From positions 169,813 through 233,812 of the forward strand of contig NZ_AOIO01000007.1 in assembly GCF_000337555.1 (NCBI RefSeq): DNA of 64,000 nucleotides, written 5' to 3'. This DNA comes from Natrialba asiatica DSM 12278 (lineage in GTDB: Archaea > Halobacteriota > Halobacteria > Halobacteriales > Natrialbaceae). Below are positions 56,013 through 64,000 of the stretch, in pieces. The translations under genes were made by a program, and so were the position numbers. A model generated the notes under the pieces. It made no database searches. It saw nothing but the letters and a program-made list of their open reading frames with translations, and had not been told where the DNA came from. Numbering within the stretch: position 1 is the stretch's first letter; each line of letters starts with the position of its first letter.

Positions 56013-56660
56013 TCAGTTCGTCAATTCCTCGAGTTTTTGCGCGCGAGTCTCAGCGCTCTCGTCTACGCGCTCCCCGAACTCGTCGACCCGATCCTTGATC
56101 TCCTCGCGCGTCGTCTCGGGCGAGAACCCATCGGACATCGTCAGTAGTCGCACGAACGCTCGGAGTTCTTCGTCGGTAATCTGGGCGAACTCCTCGTTGT
56201 CGAGTTTCTCGATTACCTCGTCCACGTCGATCTGCCCGACCGGGTCGACGTTGAACTCGACGTTGACCATCCGGTAGTTCGAGCCGGCCAGGCGCTGTTC
56301 GGCCTTGCCCACGCCCTCCGAAAGCATGTCCTTGAACGGCGTGTGATAGCCCATCGTCCCCAGATGGAGGAACGCGAGCATATCGGTGATCCCCTGCGTA
56401 TAGGCGTCTCGGTCCTCGTTATCCGGGTCGAATACGGTTTCCCGGTCGCGTTCCTCCATGTATTCAAAGAGGATACTGAAGTCGAGAATCGCGTTTCGCA
56501 CCCGACGCCGGATTCGGTTCCGCTTTTGCTTCTTCGAGTGATCGGTGTAATCGGTTTTCCGTCCGAGCAGGAAGTCGCGGTCGGAGGGTGTGAGTATGCC
56601 ACGCGGCCGATCCGAGTCCGCTGCCGTTCGAAGGGACGCCGGCACATCGTCCTGGCTCAT
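56013..56660 (-). CDS. Conserved haloarchaeal protein of unknown function
   Basis: A 215-residue acidic, helix-rich soluble protein starting MSQDDVPASLRTAADSDRPR. A basic patch (SKKQKRNRIRRRVRNAILDF, about 43-62) may bind nucleic acid. The composition and the conserved-looking N-terminus (LTPSDRDFLLGRKTDY) are typical of a family widespread in Halobacteria. No catalytic motif is recognised. It stands alone. Confidence 0.75.
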   Translation of the reverse strand: MSQDDVPASLRTAADSDRPRGILTPSDRDFLLGRKTDYTDHSKKQKRNRIRRRVRNAILDFSILFEYMEERDRETVFDPDNEDRDAYTQGITDMLAFLHLGTMGYHTPFKDMLSEGVGKAEQRLAGSNYRMVNVEFNVDPVGQIDVDEVIEKLDNEEFAQITDEELRAFVRLLTMSDGFSPETTREEIKDRVDEFGERVDESAETRAQKLEELTN

Positions 56661-57077
56661 ACCGGATACACAGAGAGCCCGCGAATTAATCCTTCTGATT
56701 CAGCCAACATGATATTTTAAAGACAGCTTCGGACGATCGGCGGCTCTCACAACGATCCACGCCTTCACGGCCGAATCCGGTTCGACCGCGACGGTGACGT
56801 TCTCAACGCACCCGCGAAAAACGATCCGTCGGAGTTCGATCTAGAGTAGTGGTGCCGTAGTACGCGACCTCAGCGCCGCTCGTCCGACGGGCGAGATAGC
56901 CATCATCCATTTAGCTTGGAACTGTTCGCTTGCTCGGCGACGGGCCGGTGGCGGAACCTTCCGACCCGAACTCCGACGTTGATCCACGGACGGTGAATCG
57001 CCGTCCGGCGTCGTACTTTCGAGTCTTCCCGTCCGCCGATTCGTCGCCCCCTTGCAGATGAAACCCGCTTTCACTTT
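56661..57077. other. Spacer with a C-terminal gene fragment
   Basis: A 42-codon stretch (56721-56849) between stops reads RQLRTIGGSHNDPRL, then FDRDGDVLNAPAKN and ends in a stop at 56847. Its acidic, natural-looking composition suggests the 3' remnant of a lost gene. I cannot assign a family. The rest is empty. Confidence 0.3.
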
Positions 57078-57275
57078 ATGACTCACCGCGAGAGTACACC
57101 TACTCGTCGACCTCTGCCTACGAGCGACCGAGCCCAGAAGGAACCCGCAGTTGCCACCGAAGCAGTGGTCGACACCCACCAACCTATGTTGACTCGATTC
57201 CGGTCACTGAAACGGCACAGTCGGTTACGACTACGCATCGATACGGGAGACGCGCCAGGAGGTGACGGCTGGTGA
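57078..57275 (+). CDS. Small basic protein (65 aa), first frame of the sulfation operon
   Basis: ATG 57078 to a stop that overlaps the sulfotransferase GTG start by 4 bp. Thr/Pro-rich at the start and Arg-rich later (FRSLKRHSRLRLRIDTG), with a Gly-Gly end (GDAPGGDGW). No family recognised. The overlap makes translation plausible; it could also just be a leader frame. Confidence 0.4.
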   Translation: MTHRESTPTRRPLPTSDRAQKEPAVATEAVVDTHQPMLTRFRSLKRHSRLRLRIDTGDAPGGDGW

Positions 57276-58495
57276 GTCTTGAAGAACCGCCGAGCGATTT
57301 CCGCGACCGGGCCAAACGGAACTACGAGTTCGTAAAGAACGAGGTTGTCACGGAGGAGAAACGATCGATTTTGTCGGAGTATCAAGTCACCGACTTCGAC
57401 AGCGTATTGCTTATCACGTCGGCTCCGAGAGGGGGAAGCAGTCTCCTTTTCGATATCCTTCGCCACCACGAAGAAACGTGTAGTCTCGATGGTGAACACG
57501 ACCGATGGTTCACCCTGAACGGAATCTGTTACCCGGCGTTCGAATCCGACGTCATTCCGGCTGACTTCGAGTCGTTCGATAGAGAACGGCTCCTGACGGA
57601 CCTCCTCGCCGAGGTCGGTGCGACCGACCGATCCGGCGATCGAACGCATCGCGTGGATAATACGCTCATCCGGCTTCCGTTGCAGTTCCCGGATCGGGAC
57701 CTCCCGTACGAGGAGATTCACGAAGCGTTGCTCGACGGAGCGTCGCTCGACGAGATACTCGGAGAACTCGGACTCTCACCGCTGCAGTACGACGAATACG
57801 CGGACCGAGACGCGACCGGGCCGTTCAAAACGGAAACGATCGAGGATCGACCGTTCGTTTCTTCGCACCGTTACAAGCGTGCTCTCACAGCCGACGACTT
57901 CGAGCGGACGCTCGTCCTCAAAGCGAGCGGCGACGTGTACCGACTCCCGTGGATCCGCGAACAGCTATTTCCCGAAACCGAGATCAACGTCGTTCATCTC
58001 ACACGGAACCCGGCGGCGTCGATCAACGGGCTCTACGACGGTTGGCGGCTGAACAGGGGATTCCAAACATACGGCGTAGGAGAGCTCGATATCGACGGGT
58101 ACGATGGCTCGCTATGGTGTTACGATCTCCCACCGGGGTGGGATAGTGCGGGAAAACTTATCGACGTCTGCCTGATGCAGTGGGCGCGAGCCCACCGCCA
58201 CATCCTCGACGGCCGCGACGCGTTCGAGAACGTTCTTCGAGTTCGGTTCGAGGATGTTCTCACCGACACCCGTTCCACCGTCGAGGAGATCGTCGAGTTC
58301 GCCGATCTCGGCGAGTCGGCGTTGCTTTCGGAGAACGTCGAGAGCCCCAACAAGGTGATGACGACGAAGGAACCGAGACACGCTCGCTGGCGAGACAGGG
58401 AGGATCTCGTCAGGAGCGCACTCGATCGAGCCGACGAGACGTATACCGAGGTGATCGAGGAACTGGGATACACGGAGGAATCGGAATGGATCTGA
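57272..58495 (+). CDS. PAPS-dependent sulfotransferase-like protein
   Basis: 407 residues from GTG 57272. The 5'-phosphosulfate loop SAPRGGSSLLFDIL (about residues 51-64) and the 3'-phosphate region VVHLTRNPAASINGLYDGW (about 249-267) are the two PAPS-binding signatures of the sulfotransferase fold. The acceptor is unknown; length is above the usual 250-350, with an extra middle region. An APS kinase fusion encoded 242 bp downstream could supply PAPS. Confidence 0.82.
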   Translation: MSLEEPPSDFRDRAKRNYEFVKNEVVTEEKRSILSEYQVTDFDSVLLITSAPRGGSSLLFDILRHHEETCSLDGEHDRWFTLNGICYPAFESDVIPADFESFDRERLLTDLLAEVGATDRSGDRTHRVDNTLIRLPLQFPDRDLPYEEIHEALLDGASLDEILGELGLSPLQYDEYADRDATGPFKTETIEDRPFVSSHRYKRALTADDFERTLVLKASGDVYRLPWIREQLFPETEINVVHLTRNPAASINGLYDGWRLNRGFQTYGVGELDIDGYDGSLWCYDLPPGWDSAGKLIDVCLMQWARAHRHILDGRDAFENVLRVRFEDVLTDTRSTVEEIVEFADLGESALLSENVESPNKVMTTKEPRHARWRDREDLVRSALDRADETYTEVIEELGYTEESEWI

Positions 58496-58569
58496 GCGGA
58501 GCGACGGAGGGGAGCGGCGGAGGTGACTTGCGTTGCTCGTCGACGCCGAGACAACGACCGTCGAGAACG

Positions 58570-58737
58570 ATGACGAGGGATTTCGCGGCCACAGCAGACG
58601 CAGCAATGTTCGTATCTAACGACACACCGAATGCGGAGTCGCACCGAGCCGGAGTGGATAGCGTCGAGACCGCTATCATCGATGCTGTTCGGAAAGAAGC
58701 GGGGAGACGTCCCGCCCTCACGGAGGGGATCAATTGA
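58570..58737 (+). CDS. Small protein (55 aa) in the sulfation operon
   Basis: ATG 58570 to TGA 58735-58737, sharing one base with the APS kinase ATG (TGATG). The product MTRDFAATADAAMFVSNDTP... ends in a short helix-like stretch (VETAIIDAVRKEAGRRP). Composition is acidic and natural. No family known. Position and coupling suggest a real gene. Confidence 0.45.
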   Translation: MTRDFAATADAAMFVSNDTPNAESHRAGVDSVETAIIDAVRKEAGRRPALTEGIN

Positions 58738-59594
58738 TGTCGGGAAAAACGATATGGCTCTTCGGACTGCCGTGTTCCGGAAAGACGACGCTCGCCGAGG
58801 GATTACTCGGTCCGAATACGGTCCACCTGGACGGGGATTATCTTCGAAACACCCTCAATTCCGATCTCGGGTTTTCGAAGGCGGATCGAACCGAGAACCT
58901 CAGGCGGACCGCCGGTGTTGCACAGGCGTTGAACGGACAGGGGTTCGATGTCGTCGCGTCGTTCATCACCCCGTATCGGTCGCAGCGAGAACTGATCGCC
59001 GAGAAGATCGAGGACGTCTCGTTCATCTACGTTAATGCGCCGGTCGAAGTGTGCGAGGAACGCGATGTAAAAGGGATGTACGAGCAGGCCCGAAACGGTG
59101 AGATCGAGGGGTTTACCGGCATCGATGCCCCGTTCGAGGACCCGGAGGGAGGGCAAATTGAACTCGAAGTTCGGACGGCAACGCACTCGGCGGAGGAGAG
59201 CATCAAGAAGATCAACACGGAACTGGAACTCAAGTTCGATCCGAGCCACATCTTCATCGGCCGCTGGCAACCGCTCCACGACGGTCACCGAACGATCATC
59301 GATTCAGCCGCTGATAACGGAAAAGACGTCATTATCGCCATCCGCGACACCGAACTCAGCGAAGAGAACCCGCTCACCGCACAGGAGCGCCGAGAGTTAA
59401 TCGAGGACGTCTACGAGGACCATCCGAATGTAGAAACGATGATCGTTCCGGACGTGGATACCGTCGCTATCGGACGGGACGTGGGGTACTCGGTCGTCTC
59501 AGTTCCCGAGGAGGTCGCAGAGATCAGCGGAACCGAGACGCGCGAGGAGTACGAAAAGAGCGAACTTCTCTCGGGACAACATTTCGAGGATTAA
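58737..59594 (+). CDS. Adenylylsulfate kinase fused to an HxGH nucleotidyltransferase domain
   Basis: 285 residues from ATG 58737. Residues 1-160 are an APS kinase: P-loop GLPCSGKTT, LDGDYLRNTLNSDLGFS, FITPYRSQREL, and CEERDVKGMYEQAR...GFTGIDAPFEDP. Residues about 175-285 are a small nucleotidyltransferase with the HxGH-type site IGRWQPLHDGHRTI and a late ISGTETR, as in NMN- and cytidylyl-transferases and distantly in ATP sulfurylase. APS kinase makes PAPS from APS. The second domain might make APS (a compact PAPS synthase) or activate another metabolite; undecided. Confidence 0.88.
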   Translation: MSGKTIWLFGLPCSGKTTLAEGLLGPNTVHLDGDYLRNTLNSDLGFSKADRTENLRRTAGVAQALNGQGFDVVASFITPYRSQRELIAEKIEDVSFIYVNAPVEVCEERDVKGMYEQARNGEIEGFTGIDAPFEDPEGGQIELEVRTATHSAEESIKKINTELELKFDPSHIFIGRWQPLHDGHRTIIDSAADNGKDVIIAIRDTELSEENPLTAQERRELIEDVYEDHPNVETMIVPDVDTVAIGRDVGYSVVSVPEEVAEISGTETREEYEKSELLSGQHFED

Positions 59595-59620
59595 ATGTTT
59601 TTATCACCCACACCTCGATC

Positions 59621-60373
59621 ATGAGTAAGACGGGGCTCCTGTTTGACCGATCCGAGTTACTAGATGCGATAGAAGCGGGAGAGCTAGCCGCGTGGAAGAA
59701 AAAGAGGTATATCGAGTTCAGAGAGGCGATGCAGAACACTCGCTATCCGTGTTACTTCGCGGTGAACGCTGAACGTAACGATACCGCTCGGTACCTCTTC
59801 GTGGGGGATGCTCATGATCGCGATGCACTCTTTAAAGTGAAAGAGGGGTTGCAACAGTATCTCGAACGGTATCAGTCGATCGCCGAACGAACGACCCTGG
59901 TGATGTTTTTCAGACCTCCTGACGAGGAGCAAAGCGAACGGGACTACCGAGATCAATTCTGGAGGGTACTCGAATTCCTGAACGAACGGGATCCGGACCC
60001 GTGGCCCGGTGATATTCCGGCGGACCCAACTGATCCGGAGTGGGAATTTTGCTTCCGTGGCGAATCGATGTTTATCGTCGGACGCGCTCCGTTCTATACG
60101 GATCGGAAGAGTAGGTACACGCCGTACGGACTAGAAATAACGATCCAACCACGGAGAGTTCTCGACGATGTTAGCGGAGAGACGACGGAAGGACAACGTG
60201 CTCGCTCGGTCATCAGGGATCGGTTACAGGACTACGATGACGTTGCCCCTCACCCGGACATCGGTGACTACGTCGATCCCAATACTCGGGAATGGAAACA
60301 GTATTTGCTCCCGGAGTCCACCGATGAGAGCGTGGATGAATTCCCCTTCGAAATAGATACGGACGGATCATAG
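59621..60373 (+). CDS. YqcI/YcgG-family protein, putative heme-dependent N-oxygenase
   Basis: 250 residues, 26 bp after the APS kinase gene. Family features: the N-terminal PCYFAVNAE, the middle FFRPP and WRVLEFLNERDPDPWPGDIP, and FCFRGESMFIVGR followed by SRYTPYGLEITIQPR. The YqcI/YcgG group includes N-oxygenases that hydroxylate amino acids or guanidines in natural-product pathways (for example guanitoxin); the general link is from memory of the family. Beside a sulfotransferase and APS kinase it suggests an N-hydroxylated, sulfated metabolite. Confidence 0.75.
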   Translation: MSKTGLLFDRSELLDAIEAGELAAWKKKRYIEFREAMQNTRYPCYFAVNAERNDTARYLFVGDAHDRDALFKVKEGLQQYLERYQSIAERTTLVMFFRPPDEEQSERDYRDQFWRVLEFLNERDPDPWPGDIPADPTDPEWEFCFRGESMFIVGRAPFYTDRKSRYTPYGLEITIQPRRVLDDVSGETTEGQRARSVIRDRLQDYDDVAPHPDIGDYVDPNTREWKQYLLPESTDESVDEFPFEIDTDGS

Positions 60374-60903
60374 GGTCGCTCCCTTGTTCTGCACCTCCTC
60401 GGTCGACGCGTTTCCATCGAGAGCGTGGTTGAGTGTTCCGCACCAGATTTTCCGTAGAGACCACATCGCGCGCTCGATCCTGCGCCCTGAAGTACCGATG
60501 TCCGTCACGAGGGCGAATCAACTACGCGCTACACGAGACATCCACGCTGACGTTGAACAGATACCAAACGGAAGAGACGGAGACGATGATCCGATTTCCA
60601 CGAATTATTACGCCTCTCGGACGCTCATACCTGACTCGTCACTGACGGCAGTCGGAAGGTGGGACGTTCGAGTAGCAAACGGGGTACTCCATCAGCAATC
60701 TCCGGTCGGACGCGCTCGAACCCCCTTTCGTCCGGTCTAAAGCGCCATCCGTGCGGCTCGCACCCTTGTTCGAGTCGTACGCGCCGAAGCGAGTTATTAG
60801 CGGCTGTCATCGAGACCCGAGACGAGTTCCCGCTATCTTCACGAGACTCCCGAGTGAGGTGACTACGGGCGATGTCTTTGATGCTGTACCGAGAAGTATC
60901 CCT
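60374..60903. other. Spacer between the sulfation operon and the MoaD/ThiS gene
   Basis: Several short frames occur but none has recognisable content; the best (60433-60645) is Arg/Thr-rich and unconvincing. No tRNA or repeat is seen. A TATA-like sequence for the downstream gene is not obvious. Confidence 0.3.
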
Positions 60904-61164
60904 ATGCAGGTGATCGTATACGGTCCACTTCGAAGCGCGACGGGAGAGAAGACGGTCGAGGTTGATCACGATGGGGAGACCGTCGCGGACGCGCTCGCGG
61001 CCTTCGTCGAGCAGTATCCGCGCGCGAAATCACAACTCTACTCCGACGATGGCAAGCTTCGGGGGAGCGTACGCGTCTCCGTAGACGGAGACCGATCGAC
61101 TCCCGACGACCAGTGTCCGACGGACGCGTCCGTTTCGGTGTATCCGGCCATACAGGGCGGATAG
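60904..61164 (+). CDS. MoaD/ThiS-family sulfur carrier (ubiquitin-like) protein
   Basis: 86 residues from ATG 60904 (MQVIVYGPLRSATGEKTVEV). Beta-grasp composition and the terminal Gly-Gly (AIQGG) show a SAMP/MoaD/ThiS carrier that is adenylated at its C-terminus by an E1-like enzyme. In haloarchaea such proteins work in molybdopterin and thiamine synthesis, tRNA thiolation or protein conjugation; which one cannot be told. No E1 is nearby. It converges on the amidase gene. Confidence 0.82.
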   Translation: MQVIVYGPLRSATGEKTVEVDHDGETVADALAAFVEQYPRAKSQLYSDDGKLRGSVRVSVDGDRSTPDDQCPTDASVSVYPAIQGG

Positions 61165-61191
61165 GTGGCGTAGCGTTCGCCCTTGGACGGC

Positions 61192-62499
61192 TCAGAGGTC
61201 GTACTGCTCGCGAACGAGATGCGCGAGTCCGCAGTCCTCGAGTCGGTCCATCGGTACGAGCAGATCTAACTGAACGACACCGGGAAGGCGCCCGATCTGA
61301 ACACCGCCCGTGAAGGTACACCGCGAACGGACCTCTCCTTCGGTCATATCGAGCATAGCCCCCGCGCGATCGAAAGCGTTCTCGGTCGCATCGTTGATGG
61401 TCGCACCGCTGCCGATGACCTGAATCGGTCCCGTATCCTCAACCATCTCGACGCCGTATTCCTCGGCGAGTGCCTGCCCTGTCTCGCGTTCATCGTCGGT
61501 GTAGGGTCGACTGATGTACGGGAGATCCTCCTCGTTTGGGAGGAGGAGCGGACCGTCGATGTCGAGATCCTCGATGACCTCGACCGCCAGTTCGGTGCGT
61601 CCGCTGACATCGGTCGTATGTAACGAGAGTTCTCCGTCGCCCTGATTCGCGTGGAGGTCGCCGACGTACACTCCGCCGCCGTCGACTTTCACCGGACAGA
61701 TGAGCACCGCCCCTTCGCGGACGGCATTGATGTCCATGTGGCCGTCCGTTCGCTCGCCGAGGGCCTGTTCGTCCGGCAGCCCCCAGTCGTGCTGCGCACC
61801 GATGAGGAACTGACCGAAGTCACCTGCGTTGTGAGAATCCGGCAGTTCGACCGGCGGCGTCGTCCCGATATTGCCGATGAACGGTCGAAGCCGACCGAGC
61901 GTGCCGGGCATCTTCGAGGGCTTGTACAGGAGAATCGGATGCTGTCTGGAGTTCTCGGGCAAGGCCATCGCCTCGTCGGCCTGGTTCGCGAGGTCGTCGG
62001 CGGCCTCGGCGTCCATCGTCAATCCGACTGTCCGATTCTCGTCGAAGGCGACGGTGTACCCGTATTCGAATCCGAACGACGACGCGTTCGCGCCGCAGTT
62101 GGCGCACTTGATCGCCTCCTCTCCGACGCCCTCAACGACGCTCTCGGGCCACTCGGCCCCACACTCCGGGCAAGTGTGATCGACGAAGGGATCATCGCCG
62201 AACGCGCCCTCGCGCTCGACCATGCTGCCGGTGCTTGTTGCAACGCTCGTTACGTCGATATTCTTGATCTTCAGCGCGATAGCGTCGCCCGCTTCGGCGT
62301 TCTCAACCTCGATCGGCTGCGTGACTTCGTGACCGCCCCTGAACTCGGGCGTAATCATCGGACCCCAACACGCCGGCGGCGTATGGGTTTTAATCGTTCC
62401 GCCGTCCGCAACCGTTCCCGCCCACGTTTGATCCGGTCCAACCAGTCCGAGCGTGTACTGGTCGACCGAGAGTTCTTGCTTGACTTTGCGTTGTGCCAT
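61192..62499 (-). CDS. Acetamidase/formamidase family protein with zinc-ribbon insert
   Basis: A 435-residue FmdA_AmdA-family enzyme (THTPPACWGPMITPEF, GGHEVTQPIEVENAEAGD, GGVYVGDLHANQGDGE). It hydrolyses formamide or short-chain amides to acid and ammonia. A Cys4 zinc ribbon (CPECGAEW ... CANCGA, about residues 115-140) is inserted after the N-terminal third. It may process formamide made by HutG, 16 kb away, but no common promoter motif is seen. Confidence 0.85.
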   Translation of the reverse strand: MAQRKVKQELSVDQYTLGLVGPDQTWAGTVADGGTIKTHTPPACWGPMITPEFRGGHEVTQPIEVENAEAGDAIALKIKNIDVTSVATSTGSMVEREGAFGDDPFVDHTCPECGAEWPESVVEGVGEEAIKCANCGANASSFGFEYGYTVAFDENRTVGLTMDAEAADDLANQADEAMALPENSRQHPILLYKPSKMPGTLGRLRPFIGNIGTTPPVELPDSHNAGDFGQFLIGAQHDWGLPDEQALGERTDGHMDINAVREGAVLICPVKVDGGGVYVGDLHANQGDGELSLHTTDVSGRTELAVEVIEDLDIDGPLLLPNEEDLPYISRPYTDDERETGQALAEEYGVEMVEDTGPIQVIGSGATINDATENAFDRAGAMLDMTEGEVRSRCTFTGGVQIGRLPGVVQLDLLVPMDRLEDCGLAHLVREQYDL

Positions 62500-62865
62500 G
62501 CTACCTCGGTTTGGGGTACGTTACGACTTACCATAACAGTAGCTGGTAGTACGCGTTCTTTCTCCCGAGTAGACCGCGTTCAGTACGGGTGGTTACAAAG
62601 AGCGGTATCTGTACTATTGTGATGCTCGGTCCCTTCTGGTATGGTTCTATGACGGTTACTGGGAGTACGGTCGGACAAGGGTTCATCCTAACGGGAGAGG
62701 GGTCATCGTTCCAACGGTGATCGACGAGCGGCGAAGATGCGCGAATAATTAGATGACGACGGTCGGCTTGCACGCGTCGTTGCCGAACCGTCCGATCACG
62801 GTCAGTCGTCGTTCCGAACGCAGTTCGTCCCCACAGTTCTTGTTTTCGGGAGCAATACTACGTCC
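62500..62865. other. Spacer before the DUF488 gene
   Basis: No gene, repeat or RNA is recognised. It holds the divergent promoters of the amidase and DUF488 genes; no TATA box stands out. Confidence 0.3.
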
Positions 62866-63396
62866 GTGTCGCGATTTCACACTCTCGGTCACTCAACGCG
62901 ATCGTTCGACGAGCTTCTGGAGGTGCTCAACCAGTACGAAATCACGCTTCTCGCTGACGTCCGGAGTTTTCCCCGATCCCGGACGAACCCGCAGTTCGAC
63001 CGTGACCGATTGACGGACCGGCTCCCGAAACACGATATCTCATACGAACACATCGAGGACCTGGGCGGGTACAGGGACACCGACCTGTCCGCGTCTCCGA
63101 ATGCGGCCTGGGACAACGACTCGTTCCGCACGTACGCTGATTACGCACTCACGGAGGAGTTCCGGACCGGATTACACGAACTCATCGCGCTCGGAGAGCG
63201 GTTTACGGTGGCCTACGTGTGTGCGGAGAAGGTGTACTGGCGCTGTCATCGGCGTATTATCTCCGATTGGTTGCTGGTTCGAGACCACGAGGTTGTCCAT
63301 ATTTTCGAGGCGGATCGGACTGAGGCGCATTCGCTCACGCGGTTCGCAACGGTAGCGAACGAGACAGTAACGTATCCGGAGTCCGAAGGTGGATGA
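62866..63396 (+). CDS. DUF488 family protein
   Basis: 176 residues from GTG 62866 (MSRFHTLGHSTRSFDELLEV). Characteristic features: LADVRSFPRSRTNPQF and the C-terminal CAEKVYWRCHRRIISDWLL, whose Cys-His cluster may bind metal. The family's function is not established. Isolated gene. Confidence 0.85.
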   Translation: MSRFHTLGHSTRSFDELLEVLNQYEITLLADVRSFPRSRTNPQFDRDRLTDRLPKHDISYEHIEDLGGYRDTDLSASPNAAWDNDSFRTYADYALTEEFRTGLHELIALGERFTVAYVCAEKVYWRCHRRIISDWLLVRDHEVVHIFEADRTEAHSLTRFATVANETVTYPESEGG

Positions 63397-63468
63397 GAAT
63401 CCGGTCAGCGGTACCGACACGGCGGGAGCAGGGACCGCTACTCAACGCGGCAGAACGCACCGCTCGGG

Positions 63469-64000
63469 CTACGGTTGTCGGCGCGAACACTCGCGGATCG
63501 CGTCCGACAGCACTCGGACGCCGATCTCCAGACTCTCCTCGTCGATATCGAACGTCGGCGTGTGGTGATTCGTCGGGTGATCCGTTCCGATGAGGACGTA
63601 CGACGCGAGGCCGCCGGCTCGCTGGACCCGGTCCATGAGGTAGGTAACGTCTTCGCTGACGCCGAACTCCGTCGTTTCGATCACGCGGTCGACTCCGCCG
63701 ACTGGTCTGGCGGCCGACCCGACGAGTTCACGTAGCGCGGGATCGCTGTCCGTTCGTGGCGACTCGCTGATGACCCGTGGCGTCACGTCGCAATCGTGCA
63801 TCTCCGCGGCAGCGTAGAGGACGCGCTCGAGTTCGGTACGCATGTACTCCATCAGTCCGGTGGTTTCGCCGCGGACCTCGGCGTCGATCGTGAGTTCTTC
63901 GGCGATGACGTTGCTCGCGGTGCCGCCCTCGATGTAGCCGACGTTGACGCGGGTCATGCCGTCGCTGTGGCGGGGGATCGCGTATGCGTTCTGGATGGCC
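63469..64000 (-). CDS. M20-family amidohydrolase, partial (paralogue of the gene at 37011)
   Basis: The frame is open to the right edge, so the N-terminal half is missing. About 175 residues are visible, reading AIQNAYAIPRHSDGMTRVNV and matching the 37011 product almost position by position (GTASNVIAE, EVRGETT.LMEY, ISESPRTDSDP, GVSEDVTYLMDRVQRAGGLASY, GTDHPTNHHTPTFDIDE). It lies on the opposite strand and at the far end of the window. Function as for the first copy. Confidence 0.85.
   Translation of the reverse strand, partial: AIQNAYAIPRHSDGMTRVNVGYIEGGTASNVIAEELTIDAEVRGETTGLMEYMRTELERVLYAAAEMHDCDVTPRVISESPRTDSDPALRELVGSAARPVGGVDRVIETTEFGVSEDVTYLMDRVQRAGGLASYVLIGTDHPTNHHTPTFDIDEESLEIGVRVLSDAIRECSRRQP

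Noticed and set aside
1..64000. tRNA, rRNA, CRISPR arrays, replication origin
   Set aside because: I looked for the T-loop pattern GGTTCGAATCC and variants, repeated spacers, and cdc6/orc genes with flanking repeats, and found none I could support.

Overview
The window is chromosomal or megaplasmid DNA of a haloarchaeon (class Halobacteria, most like the Natrialbales). Supporting signs are high-GC genes encoding very acidic proteins, twin-arginine (Tat) signals on the secreted proteins, a bacterioopsin-activator type (HTH-10) regulator, GTG starts with ATGA gene overlaps, near-leaderless promoters, and decayed haloarchaeal insertion sequences. No rRNA gene, tRNA gene or CRISPR array was recognised. 

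Layout. 0-1.7 kb: end of a ZIP metal transporter and a Tat-lipoprotein HtrA protease. 1.7-3.2 kb: non-coding DNA with IS-end relics. 3.3-21.3 kb: a beta-1,3-glucan (laminarin-type) utilisation locus with secreted GH81 and GH16 endoglucanases, a TrmB-family regulator, a secreted G8/beta-helix protein, a five-gene Opp/Dpp-type ABC importer and a cytosolic GH3 beta-glucosidase. 21.9-24.8 kb: an IS6-family element split by a 2.15-kb IS5-type element that carries a broken transposase and a broken alpha/beta hydrolase. 25-32.5 kb: lower-GC membrane and accessory genes (YdjM-like hydrolase, arylsulfotransferase-like protein, PAP2 phosphatase, two CNNM/CBS proteins, UspA, an AIM24 gene fragment). 32.5-34.2 kb: a lipoamide-dehydrogenase-like flavoprotein with a histidine-rich tail. 

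34.2-53.1 kb: amino-acid and osmolyte catabolism. An ectoine-hydrolase-like M24 protein, a D-2-hydroxyacid dehydrogenase, an M20 amidohydrolase, a threonine ammonia-lyase, a class III aminotransferase and a BCCT transporter surround a complete histidine-utilisation operon (hutU-G-I-H) with its likely HTH-10 regulator and an NhaC antiporter. Two iron-box-like palindromes precede a small redox operon and a tiny protein between these groups. A 19-bp sequence is shared by the promoters of the M20, aminotransferase and BCCT genes, which suggests one regulon, plausibly for ectoine uptake and breakdown. 

53.6-64 kb: a DNA-binding/PAS histidine kinase, a conserved haloarchaeal protein, a compact operon joining a PAPS-type sulfotransferase, an APS kinase-nucleotidyltransferase fusion and a YqcI/YcgG-type (putative N-oxygenase) protein, then a MoaD/ThiS carrier, an acetamidase/formamidase with a zinc ribbon, a DUF488 protein and a second, partial M20 amidohydrolase. 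The sulfotransferase/N-oxygenase operon and the putative ectoine regulon are the most novel-looking parts.
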